Below, one piece after another: positions 21,560 to 31,502 of a DNA stretch of 64,000 nt. Position numbers and translations under genes: made by a program. The stretch's first letter is position 1, and each line of letters opens with the position of its first letter. The notes under the pieces were generated by a model. The model made no database searches and was not told where the DNA came from. It worked only from the letters and a program-made list of their open reading frames with translations. The DNA comes from Caecitellus pseudoparvulus (lineage: Eukaryota; Bigyra: Bicosoecida). Location of the stretch: the NCBI GenBank assembly GCA_965644315.1, contig CBFFRQ010000039.1, positions 1 to 64,000 of the forward strand. The letters are read 5' to 3'.

Positions 21560-22582
21560 TCAGTCCAGAGACAGGCGGGAGAAGGAGTGGCCGTTCACAG
21601 TCCTGCCAGCGATGGACTTGGCGACGTTGGACTCGAAGAGCGCCGTGTTCTCGCGGAATTCCTTGCCAGCCTCCAGGTTCAGCGGGTCGTCTCCATCGGG
21701 GTTCTTCATCAGGAACTCCAGCCCAATGACGACGTCCTCCAGCGTGTACACGGGCTTCCAGTCCTTGCGCAAGATGCTCAGGCACACATTGCCCTGCAGG
21801 TCCAGGTTTGGGTGCCACACCTGAGCGCAGGGGGGGTTGAGCGACTTGGTGTTACAAGCAGCAAGCCAGCAACGCCAGCCTCCACGCTGCCAATGCAAGA
21901 GAGCTCTCCCTTACCTTCTCGCGCAGCTTGACGTCTGGCTGCTTGTGTGGGTACTCCTCAGGCACCTCAATGTCAAAGTGGTACGCAACACCCTTCCACA
22001 GTCTGTGCCATTGAGGGAAGAGTGTGTGCACTGCTGGCACTGCGCCATTGCGAAGCTGGCCTCACCCTGTCTTGGGGCGAATGGTCACTGTCATGTGACG
22101 CAGATCATCCGGGTCTGTCCACTCGATGGACGCCTGCTCGTCCTTGCTGCCGTTGGTGTACCGTGCGGCCATGCTCTCCTTGTCTGTGAGTGCGGCGTGG
22201 CTTTGGCGTGTCAGCTCTGCAGGGCAAACCTCCTCGTCAGCGCGAGGCGGGCCGAGCACGTCATTGGCAAAGGATTGGGCGGGGCGCTTGCTCTCCACCA
22301 GAAGGCAGAGATGGAGTGGTGCTTCCCCCCCACCTTGTGCATGTCCGGAGCGCCGGCAGCACTGCCTGAGCACGCCCGCTTGCGCCCAAGTTCCGCAGGC
22401 TCACCTGTCATGATGCGACGGTCAGCGGCGGGGATCTGCACCTTAGGGCCACCCAGCACGCCAAGAATGCTCTTCTTCGCAGCCTCTGCAGCAGCAGCAG
22501 GCGATGCCTTCTCTTCGCCGGCGCCGGGGGCAGGTGCAGCCGCAGCCTGCTTCTTCGCAGCAGCTGCAGCCAGGAAGGCCAT
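21560..22582 (-). CDS. UBC12: NEDD8-conjugating E2 enzyme UBC12
   Basis: Four exons: 22405-22582, 22066-22183, 21915-22002 and 21560-21844; phases agree and give 222 aa. Introns are 221, 63 and 70 nt. The E2 core shows the N-terminal helix (AADRRIMTDKESMAARY), the beta strands with WTDPDDLRHMTVTIRP, the YPHKQPDVKL turn and the active-site segment HPNLDLQGNVCLSILRKDW, with catalytic Cys149. The combination CLxILRxDWKPV is diagnostic of UBC12 rather than ubiquitin E2s; UBC12 transfers NEDD8 to cullins and so activates cullin-RING ligases. The Ala/Lys-rich N-terminal extension is the region that in other species contacts the NEDD8 E1. Intron 1 begins GTGAGCCTGCGGAACTTG, almost identical to an EF-G intron in the next gene, and is unusually long. 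Confidence 0.88.
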
Positions 22583-22927
22583 CGTGAGCCGGCGTGGGAA
22601 CCGTGAGAGGCGCCTGCAGAGCTACGCAGTAGATGTAGGAGACCAGTGGGGTTGTGCAGGAGATCGGTGCACGTCGGGGTTTTTGTTTATGGTGCTCATT
22701 ATGGTTGTGCTGCGCAGAAGAATGCTGATGAGGTGACTGCCTTTTTCGATCTGCACGCGTCGCCGCAGGTCTGCAAAGACAACAGTCACAGCCACGCCAT
22801 TGAAGACGGAAATGACACACGGATACTCCTCAACAATTCACCCATCCCCATTGCAAGCTCAGCTGTGCATTGCACGTCAGCACTCGAGACACGTGCATTG
22901 CAGGTCACTCCTTTGCACGGCTCAGAA
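22583..22927. other. intergenic, 345 nt
   Basis: Between two minus-strand genes: promoter of UBC12 and 3' flank of EF-G. It is less GC-rich than the coding regions. No other feature recognised. Confidence 0.45.
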
Positions 22928-24701
22928 TCAGCTGCCCTTGCGCTCAGCCTGGAACTTCTTCACGAGCTTGGCTTGCACGTCAGGCATGACAAAGTCGTGA
23001 CGAGAGTACTCCATGCTGAACTCGCCCTTGCCCTGGGTGGAGGAGCGGAGGTCAGTGGAGAAACCGAACATGTTCGCCAGCGGCACGTCAGCCTGCACCA
23101 CGACGCTCAAGTCAGAGGCATCCTGGCCCACCAAGTTGCCCTTGCGCTTGTTCAGCAGCCCGATGGCTGTGCCCTGGAATTCAGTTGGCACCTCCACTTC
23201 CACGCTCATGATCGGCTCCTTCAGCTGCGCAGAGCCGGCTTCAAACGCTTGGCGCACCGCACCACGCGTGGCCAGCTTGAACGCCATCTCGGAGGAATCC
23301 ACAGGGTGGTCCGCGCCATCCGTGAGGGTGAACTTGACCCCTTCGATGGGGTGCCCCGTCAGGAAGCCTTCCTTCATGGCCTCCTCAAAGCCCTTCTTGC
23401 AGGCAGGCAAGTACTCGGGCGGGACGTTGTTGCCCACCAGCCCGTTGACGAACTTGCACGTCTCGCCCTCGTCGTAGTCAGCGTCTTCCATGGGCTCCAT
23501 GTGCCCAATGACACGGGCGAACTGCCCTGCGCCGCCACTCTGTTTCTTGTGCAGGTAGTTGAAGTCCACGCGGCCTGTGAGCGTTTCGCGGTAGTTGACG
23601 CGTGGCTCCCCGGTCACAACGTCCACCTTGTACTCGCGCTTCATACGCTCCACGTAAATGTCCAAGTGCAGCTCGCCCATACCGCTGATGACGGTTTCGC
23701 CGCTCTCCGGGTCCACACGCACGCGGAAGGTGGGGTCTTCGCGCTGGAAACGGTTCAGCGCCTTGCCGAAGTTGGAGGCGGCAGAGGGCGAGGCGGGCTT
23801 GACCGAGTACGAAATGACGGGCTCAGGCACGTGCATGCTGGTCATGCCGTACTGCACAGTGCCATCTGTGAACGTTTCGCCAGATGCGCACTCAACGCCA
23901 AAGGTGGCGACGATTTCACCCGCGCCCACAGAGTCCACGTCTTGCATCTCGTTGGAGTGCATGCGAACGAGGCGTGGTACCTTGATCTTCTGGTTCTTCG
24001 TCACATTCACGATGTTGCCGCCCTTCTTCATGGTGCCCTGGTAAATGCGGAAGTATGTCAGCTGCCCGAACCGGCTCTCCTCCAACTTGAACGCCAGCGC
24101 GACAAGGGGCAAGTCAGGGTCTGGCTTGAGGGGCACCTCTTCCTCGTCATTTGCCCGGTCCAGCGCGACGTGTGCCACCTCGTCTGGCGACGGCAGGTAC
24201 CGCACGACGGCGTCCAGCAGTGGCTGCACGCCGCGGTTTTTGAAGGCGGAACCCATGAGCACAGGCACGAACTGCAGGGAGATGACTCCACGGCGAATGG
24301 CGGCGTGGATGAGCTCAGTGGAAGGCTCCTCGTCCATGAGCAGGCAGTCCCCCACCTCCTCGTCCACGTCGGCCAGCACCTCAATCAACGTAGCGCGTGC
24401 CGCCTCCATAGCGTCAACCATGCCTGCCGGCACTGGCGCCACCTCCACCTCCTCGCCCTTGGCGCCCTTGAAGAAGTACGCCTGCTTCTCGATGATGTCC
24501 ACCACGCCCTCATGGTCCCCCTCCAGCCCGATGGGCAGCTGCACTGCCGCTGCGTTCAGCCTCAACTTGCTCCGCAGATCCTGTGCAAGCCGAAAAGGGT
24601 GCGTGCCGGCACTGCGAAGGCAAGTTACAACGCCTTGCTGTGCAGAGGGGGTGCTCTCACGCACCGAGATGACCTTCGTGGGGTTGGACCCTTGGCGGTC
24701 C

Positions 24702-24732
<31 letters not shown>

Positions 24733-25469
24733 TGTAGCGTTTCATCTGCCGGTCCACCGTGATGCTCTGCGACTGCACGCCCGACACGCCGCACAGCACC
24801 AGAACAGCGCCGTCCAGGACACGCAAGGCACGTTCCACCTCCACAGTGAAGTCCACGTGGCCTGTGGCGGCGGCAGCGGCGTGAGTCAAGGGAGTTGGGG
24901 AGCGGCGGCAGTCAATTTCCGCAGGCTCACCAGGAGTATCGATGATGTTGACGTGGTTGTCGCCCCAGGTGCAGTAGGTGGCTGCAGACTGGATGGTGAT
25001 GCCCTTCTCGCGCTCCAGCTCCATGCTGTCCATCTTGGCTCCAACTGCACGTGCAGGGGGCGCCGCAGCAGTGTTCGCCCGCGTGCGTATCTCGCGAGCA
25101 TCCAGCGCCGCCCCTCGAACAAGTCACAGCACGCAGGCAACGCAACGCACCGCCGTCCTTCCCTCGCACATCGTGAATGTTGTCAATGCGCCCCGTGTAG
25201 AACAGGATGCGCTCTGTCAGCGTCGTCTTGCCGGAGTCAATGTGCGCTGAGATGCCGATGTTGCGGAGTTTGCGAATGCCTTCTGGCACAGCAGAGCACG
25301 CCCTGACTGGCGCGGTGGCGGGGCAGCCCAGGACACCCTTGGGTGCTGCAGGGCTGGCTGCACTCCACCCTGCACCCGAAGCCACGAGGCATGGCGCGAA
25401 GCGCACAGTGGATGCCCGGGTAAGGGCTGCTGCGGCAGAGGCAGCTCGCCGGCTGGCTGCCACAAGCAT
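22928..25469 (-). CDS. GFM1: mitochondrial elongation factor G1
   Basis: Four exons: 25151-25469, 24931-25044, 24665-24861 and 22928-24580, giving 760 aa with all phases consistent. Introns are 106, 69 and 84 nt. Residues 1-~60 are an Arg/Ala/Ser-rich presequence ([18 protein letters not shown]). The GTPase domain has G1 AHIDSGKTT (75-83), the EF-G1 signature [20 protein letters not shown] (formed across the first splice), G3 DTPGHVDF (formed across the second splice) and G4 NKLD. Domains II-V follow, including [18 protein letters not shown]. Phrases such as [13 protein letters not shown] and RGKDGVGA mark EF-G1, the translocase, rather than the ribosome-recycling EF-G2. Intron 2 starts GTGAGCCTGCGGAAATTG. 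Confidence 0.93.
24913..24930 (-). other. motif-bearing intron donor (GTGAGCCTGCGGAAATTG)
   Basis: First 18 nt of EF-G1 intron 2. UBC12 intron 1 (22387-22404, minus) starts with the same 18 nt except one base. Confidence 0.75.
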
Positions 25470-25875
25470 GCTGAGTTGTTGTGCACTGCTGGGGGCGAGT
25501 GACAGTGCGACCTGGAAGCCCCAGGACGGCTGGCTGGAGTGGCGGGGAGTGGAGTGAGGGCGGTGGAAAGTGCTGTGTGCGCCAGGCCCACTTGCTGCCG
25601 CGGGGGCTGCTTGCCTTGCCTGCCGGCAATGCTTGCTCGCAGACTCCCTTTACACAGCCCTGGTGAGCCGGGAGGGCGTCGTGGCCAGCATCTGTGACAC
25701 TGCAGAGACAACCGCACAAATCCCATTGTGCAATGACACGTCCTCGCTCGCACCCAGTGCAGCATGCCCTATGCATGCCTCCATGCTGCGCAGTTTGTGC
25801 AGCGTGTGACGAGGTGCAATTTCCGCAGTCCCGCGAGATCCGCCTTTGTCAGTCAGCTCCCGCCAAGCGCGTCCA
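25470..25875. promoter_or_regulatory. divergent promoter between EF-G1 and the claudin-like gene
   Basis: 406 nt between two start codons on opposite strands. It carries CAATTTCCGCAG at 25817-25828, 48 nt before the claudin-like ATG, which looks like either a 5'-UTR intron acceptor or an upstream element. Nothing else recognised. Confidence 0.4.
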
Positions 25876-27026
25876 ATGGCGGACTCTTCCCCAGTGCAAC
25901 TGTCAGGACCCCTGACACACCGATTAGTGCGGTGGTCCACTGCCACACGTGCGTGTCGCTGCAGCGAACGTGCCCCTGATGCGGGCAGCAGCAGCAATCC
26001 TCCGCACGTCTTATCTGCTCCCTGCACAGTGGCGCTGGCCACGCTGCTCCTGCAAGGCTTCCCCACCATGGCAGCCTTGATCACTGCTCGATGGGCGTTC
26101 TTGTCGTATTCCGTGCGTTGCACCGTCGCTCTGGTCCCTATCACAGCCGCAGGGCTGCTCACACCCGTGGTGTGGCACCCCCCCCCCCCTGCAGAAGGCT
26201 GGCGTGCACACACAGGCCTTTTTCGGCGTGTGGGAGGCCTGCTTCAGCGAAGGCTCCGACATGCAGTGCTCGGCCATCGTGGAGGGCTACTCAGATGCCG
26301 ACTCTGAGCTGGTGCTGACCAGCACCATGTGGAGCAGCATCCAGGCCACTCGCTGCACACTCATCATCAGCACAGCGCTGTGAGTGCCGCGGCGGCTGCA
26401 GCGCCTGCACAAGCCACATGCACCCACTCTTCCTGGCAATGCTGCGCAGCTTCATCGCGCAGTTCGGCCTGCTGTGTGTGGCAGCGCTGGTTGCGTTTCG
26501 GGTCGGAACGTTGCCCAGCAGGCAGCTGTACCAAGGAGCACTGCTGTGTGCTCTCGCGAGCTGTGCGTGCGCCTGACAAGCACTGCATGCCCTGCCACAC
26601 CTGTACACGCACCACCTCCTTCACGACACAGTTCTCCTGGCTTTGGCCAGCACTTTGGTGATGCACTCTGTGACTCGGCAGGCAAACGCAGCACTGGCCT
26701 CCACAGTCGGCCACTCCTACCACGGCGAGTTGTACACGACAGACTTTGGGGCCGCTTGCTCTGCTCTCGCGTCAGCTGTCGCCGGGCTGCTCACAGTGGC
26801 ACTCGGTACGCTTCGCTGGTGCTACCCAGCTCTCACACCGGGCCAAGCAGCACAGGCAGGGCGTGCCGGATACGCGGCTCTCTTGCCCAGCAGCCAAGAC
26901 ACTTCACACACGGCAAGCACACCCGTCAGCTCGACGGAGGGACGGACGTATGGGAGCCTGGCAGCCAGTGCAGGGCAGGATTCCCGGCCAAAGCAGCACA
27001 GTGCAGTGCTGACGGGCGGCGTGTAG
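25876..27026 (+). CDS. claudin/PMP22-like four-pass membrane protein
   Basis: Reconstructed from five short exons: 25876-25948, 26030-26112, 26195-26379, 26450-26562 and 26632-27026. Every junction has a GTGCGT or GTGAGT donor and a CAG acceptor, phases agree, and the result is 282 aa. Introns are 81, 82, 70 and 69 nt. Membrane helices lie at about 24-42, 104-130, 140-163 and 191-213. The first outer loop has the full claudin signature: W46, then 18 residues, GVW65, two residues, C68, eight residues, C77, with a conserved-type Arg105 at the start of helix 2 (IQATRCTLII). Helix 4 follows ELYTTDFGAACSAL, as LYxGW does in claudins. The C-terminal ~65 residues are polar and could carry a trafficking tail. 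Claudin/PMP22/Sur7-type proteins organise membranes; the role here is unknown. Confidence 0.72.
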
Positions 27027-27063
27027 GACTGCCTCTGTGCATTGCGGCAAGCGGCTGCGCCGC

Positions 27064-28879
27064 TCACTGTGTTTTCTTCGTCTCAGGCTTGAGCTGTCCC
27101 CGGGACACCTTGGGCCACAGCCCCAGTGCAGGCAGCCCGAAGGCCAGGACCGTGAGTCCCAGTGCCGCCACGTGCAGGGCATAGTGCAAGGAGCCCCACA
27201 TGGCGATGGAGAGGTCCCACCGCACCAGCTCGAAGGGCAGGGCGGTGTAGTCCAGGGTGATGTTCGTCACCAGCACACACAGGGCGGTGTACGCGTACGC
27301 GAACACTTCCCGGCCCTTGCGTGGCTGCACAGCCTTCTTGGAGGGCACTCCCTTGGCGTCGGCGTACAGCAGCGGGTTCACGATGGTGATGAGCTGCTTC
27401 TCCAGCACAGCAAAGAGCGGCGCAGACATGAAGGTGAGGTAGTACCCGGGGTAGAAGCCGTGCCAGAAGGCGCTGGCGAAGTACACTGAGAACAGGTTGA
27501 TGTTGGCCACCCGCGGGATGCGCTTGTACACGTAGTGCTCCAGCCAGTGCTGCGTGCGCATGTTCCAGGCCCGTGTGGCGGGGCCGAAGGAAGAGGCGAA
27601 CTGGAAGCCAGTCACAGACACCTGCTTCACGCCGTGCCAGGTGTCCACAGCCTTGCCGGAGGCAGGGTCCACCTTGCTGCCGTAGCCCATGCCAGCCCAC
27701 ACGGCAGAGCCCTCTGACAGCTTCCAAATGAAGTAGTACTTGAACTGGGAGCCAAAGACGCAGCCAGCCCACAGCATGGGCAGGCGGCTCGTGAGGATGC
27801 CGTACCACGATGAGTCAGCCATGGCCTCAGGCGTGGAGCTGAGGGACAGGTGCACGTGGGGGAGGGCGACGAGGTACCCAGCCATGTACACCAGCGCCAG
27901 CGCCAGCTTGGAGGCGCCGTTCAGGAGGCGTGAGGTGGGGGGGCTGTCGCGACCAGGGCCGTAGGCGGAGCCGTCCATTGCCTGCAGGAAGTACTTCATC
28001 TCGAACGCCGGCCCGACGAAGTAGGCGGTGAAGTTGAAGATGTAGGAGAAGAACTCGATGGGGTTGGGCGTGCCCTCCAGTGCCGGCGCCAGCTGTGACT
28101 TGGCAAAGGCCGCCTTGCGCCGCACGGACACCGGCGCGTCCTTTACCTTGCCTGCGTCCACAGCCGCCTGCAGCTTGGGCCGCGCCACCATGCCATCGTA
28201 GTAGTTCCAGCCAAACTCGATGAGCTTGATGGTGAGGACCATCTGGGGCCCCGTCCAGTCTGCTGCCGACCCGCCGTTGTCCACGAACTGGCGGTACAGG
28301 TGGCCGCCAGTCATGTACAGCATGGACCAGGCGAAGACCAGCCAGGGCACGACGTGCTTGATGCCGGGCGTGGCGGAGCCTGCCACCACCAGGATGTACA
28401 CGACGAGGGACGAGAGGAAGGAGTGAATCCACTGCACGCCATACACCCACTGAGCCAGGTAGATGCCCAGCACCGAGCCAACGATGTGCTTCAGCCACGC
28501 GTGGCGCCCGGGAATGCTGGAGAAGAGCAGGGCCATAGGGTACGCGCCAAAGACTGCTGCCAAGTACCGGGCAGTCTGCAGGTCATTCAGTCCGGCCGCC
28601 TCGTTCAGCCCTGACGCCGCAGTCTGCAAAGGCAGGAGCATTGCAGAAGTGCGGAATACGAAACCAGCCAGCGCAAGCGGACTCATGCACGCCCAAGCCA
28701 CGCCACTTCCTGCGACCCCGGCGTGCCTTGAGTGTCGTGGGCAACAAACACACCTCGAAAGCATCCGTCACAAAGGGAACATGGGGCGCGAACATGGTCT
28801 TCTCAACCAGCGGCTGGTATGACAGCACCAGGTCCAGGCCCTGCTGGGCCAAGCCCTGCATGTCCACTGCTCCCGCCAT
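27064..28879 (-). CDS. MBOAT-family lysophospholipid acyltransferase
   Basis: Exons 28754-28879 and 27064-28623 (130-nt intron) encode 561 aa. The protein is hydrophobic throughout, with about ten or more membrane helices. The MBOAT active-site motif SAFWHGFYPGYYLTF is present, with catalytic His430, and PRVANINLFSVYFAS just before it holds the second conserved segment. The sequence pattern (PNPIEFFSYIFNFTAYFVGPAF, then WHGVKQVSVTGFQFASSF) matches LPCAT3/MBOAT1-2-5 type enzymes, which re-acylate lysophospholipids in the ER. Substrate preference cannot be read from sequence. The last residues (QLKPETKKTQ) are lysine-rich but not a strict KKxx ER signal. It converges on the claudin-like gene with 37 bp between stops. 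Confidence 0.9.
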
Positions 28880-29531
28880 GGCGCTGGGGAGAGCGACACA
28901 GCGACAAGGATGGAAAACCCAGAAGGATAAGGGGAGCTTTCTTGCGAGGTGTATGAAAGTGCATGCAGCTCGTGGCTGCCAGCTTCAGGTCCACGTTGCC
29001 GAGTCCGTGGCTGAGCGGCACACGAGGAGTCAACGAACCCACGATCTCCGAGCACCCCTGGAACTTATTCAGTGGCTGGGCACTCGGCACCCCTCAGAAT
29101 CGCTGCAGGACGCATGCTACCCTCACAGCTTCCTGCAGCGATTCAGCTGCGCATGCGCTTGGCGCACGGCCCGCGCAAGCAGAGCTGTCCAGCTCCACTG
29201 TGCAAAGAGCACCCTCAACCTCAATGCACATTGTCAATGCACAGCTGGCGCCCTGGTGCCCTGCGACGCTGGGCCAATGGGCGGACAGGGTGCCAGCAGT
29301 CAGCGCAAACGCACAAGCGAAGCGCAGGACTGCCCAAAGTTCGTGAGCTGCACAAACGGTGCAGATACTGTGGTGGCACAATCAAACTTATTACTTGCCA
29401 ATACTGGGCGCAGGTCGACGAGCTCAACTTCTGCGTGGTGGCGAACTTCGTCTGGCGAGAGCTGACCAGGGCCAGACGCTACCCACGTCTCATCAGCACA
29501 GCCAGCACACTGTGCAGGCAGTGAACGCGCC
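28880..29531. other. divergent intergenic region, 652 nt
   Basis: Upstream of both the MBOAT gene and the TPR gene. It is lower in GC than the genes. Short open frames exist but none looks coding. No RNA gene or repeat noticed. Confidence 0.45.
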
Positions 29532-31502
29532 ATGGCCAGCGCAAGCCCTGAAAGCAAAGGTGCAAGTTACGACGGTATGCTCACTCGTGAGCTCATCGCG
29601 CGGTCTTGGGATGTGCTGAAGGAGGGGAAACCTGGGGCTGGCCCTGAGTCGCTTGCAACCATGCCCAGCCCTGCTTCCCCCCGCCCTTCCCCGCGGAGTG
29701 GGGACGCAGACCACGCCTTGCACCACCGGTCAGGGAAGTCAGATGCGGAGCATGTGGAGTGTGCTGATTCGTACATCTCCTGGGTCCTCCCCCGCGCCGA
29801 CGGCGGTGCCTCTCTGCACAGCCATTGGCGACTGGCGCTGTACTTTGCATACGCCGCTCCCGACGAAGCAGCGGCGAGTGAGCACTGGGAGAAAGCCGCC
29901 GCATGTCTATCCCAGTCAGCACGGGAGGCGCTGCAGGCCGGACCAGCGTCTGTCCCTGACGCTGTGAGCCTGGAGGCGGCGAGGGAGGCGTTGGGGGACA
30001 GCCCCACTGCTGCACTTCTGCTGTGGGCCCAGTGGGCAGAGTTCAAGTACACAGTGCAGGGGCAGGCAGAGGAGGCACACACAATGCTACGGCAAGTGTT
30101 AGAGTGGGACCCGAAGCATGCAGCCGCCTTGGGCTGCCTGGCGCTGGTGTGCCACCGAGCTGCACGGGACGTGGGGGAGGCAAGCAGGTACGCACAAGCC
30201 CCCGCCGCAGGAAGGCCGCGTGCTCACTAGCCCACGCTTGCGCTCACCGATCCGAACACAGGCTGTATTCGTTGCACTCCTCGGCGTTTCCTGGCCATGC
30301 GAGCATCTTGACGAAGCATGCCAACTTCTTGAAAGTCACCGGAAGCGGCAGTCTGCCTGAAGTGCGCAAGCTGTATGACCGAGCCCTTGCGGCGTCCCCC
30401 GCCAACCCAGACACTCTGGGAGCCTTGGCAGTGTTGCTTCACGGCTCTGCATCGCAAGCAGGTGCGTTCTCTTGGCGTGCTGTGCCCGTTGTCGATGGAG
30501 AACCCGCGTCTCCCTGTGCCTCCTCCAGATTCAGACGCTGATCGAACCAAACAGCTGGATGAAGCAGAAGCAGCCTACCAGGCAGCCTTGGAGAGTTGTT
30601 CGTGGCACACGAACAACCTGGGGAACTACGGGCTGTTCCTGAGTGACGTACGCGGCGACAATGCTGCAGCCGAAGCGCTGTACCAGCGTGCCATTGAGAC
30701 AGACAGCCGCCACGCCAATACGTTGTACAACTACGGCGTGCTTTGTGACACAAAACTTGGACACAAAGATCAAGCGTCGATCCTGTACATTCGAGCTCTC
30801 GAGTGCCGCCCACGCCACCCTTTTGCGCACTACAACCTTGCAGTGCTGCTGGAGGAGTCCCAGGGCGACTTCATCTCTGCGCGCAAGCATTACGCCGCAG
30901 CCACAGAGTGCGAGCCAGGGGACGTGTCCATCGCTACAGACTTTGCGACGTTTCTATGGCGCAAGGCGGGGGACGTGCCCTGCGCCAGCAAGGCTTTTGC
31001 ACGAGCGCTGCACACGCAAGCCAGGCAGCTGCACTGCCGCAGTATCGACATCCCCCCCCATCCGCTGACGTTTGAAGCAGATGCAGAGCCTGCGTATCCC
31101 CTCCCAGTGTCTGCAGCGTCAGGGTCAGTGGAGCGCGACCAGTCTGCATCCACAGAGGCGCAAACTGCCCGCGAGCAAGAGTCATCTGCCCAGGCCCTGG
31201 CATTCATGCAAGATTACCGCGGCCACGCCCAGAAGTGTGCGCAGCACGTTTGTGACGCGCTGCACACGCCTCTCCCAGATGCAGCCGAGCTCCCTCGCAC
31301 GCTGGGGCAGGGCAGCAAGGATTCAGTGCCGGCACACCTGTTGGTGGAGGCGGACGCCGTCCAACCCGCCGCCATGCGCTTGGTGCGGCGCTGGATTGTA
31401 TTTCAGGCGCAAACTAGTGCTGCACATGGTGGCAGCAGCGGCGGACGCCACGTTGTTGTGAAGAAGCGCTCCAAGTCACCCTCGCGGACTGGAGGCCCCT
31501 GA
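29532..31502 (+). CDS. TPR-repeat protein
   Basis: Exons 29532-30187, 30262-30461 and 30529-31502 join in phase to 609 aa (introns 74 and 67 nt, donors GTACGC and GTGCGT). Repeats are of the form A..LY.RAIE.D.RHANTLYNYGVLC and ALECRPRHPFAHYNLAVLLEE, spaced about 34-40 residues apart from ~170 to ~410. They are tetratricopeptide-like repeats with the extra 'NY.LFL' flavour of some protist TPR proteins. The N-terminal ~110 residues and the C-terminal ~170 are low complexity, and the end is basic (VVVKKRSKSPSR). TPR arrays mediate protein binding; no partner or pathway can be inferred. Its last 27 nt overlap the 3' end of the convergent gene on the other strand. Confidence 0.8.

Noticed and set aside
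22646-25306. 886-codon plus-strand open frame, antisense to EF-G1
   Set aside because: It mirrors the EF-G1 exons and introns on the other strand; the composition (His/Arg/Leu-rich) is that of an antisense shadow in GC-rich DNA.
25817-25828. E2F-type promoter site
   Set aside because: The CAATTTCCGCA element lacks the third C of TTTCCCGC/TTTGGCGC, and its copies at intron ends argue against a simple transcription-factor site.
26069-26307. Single-exon ORFs across the claudin-like region
   Set aside because: They read through introns; only the spliced five-exon model gives a coherent four-helix protein.
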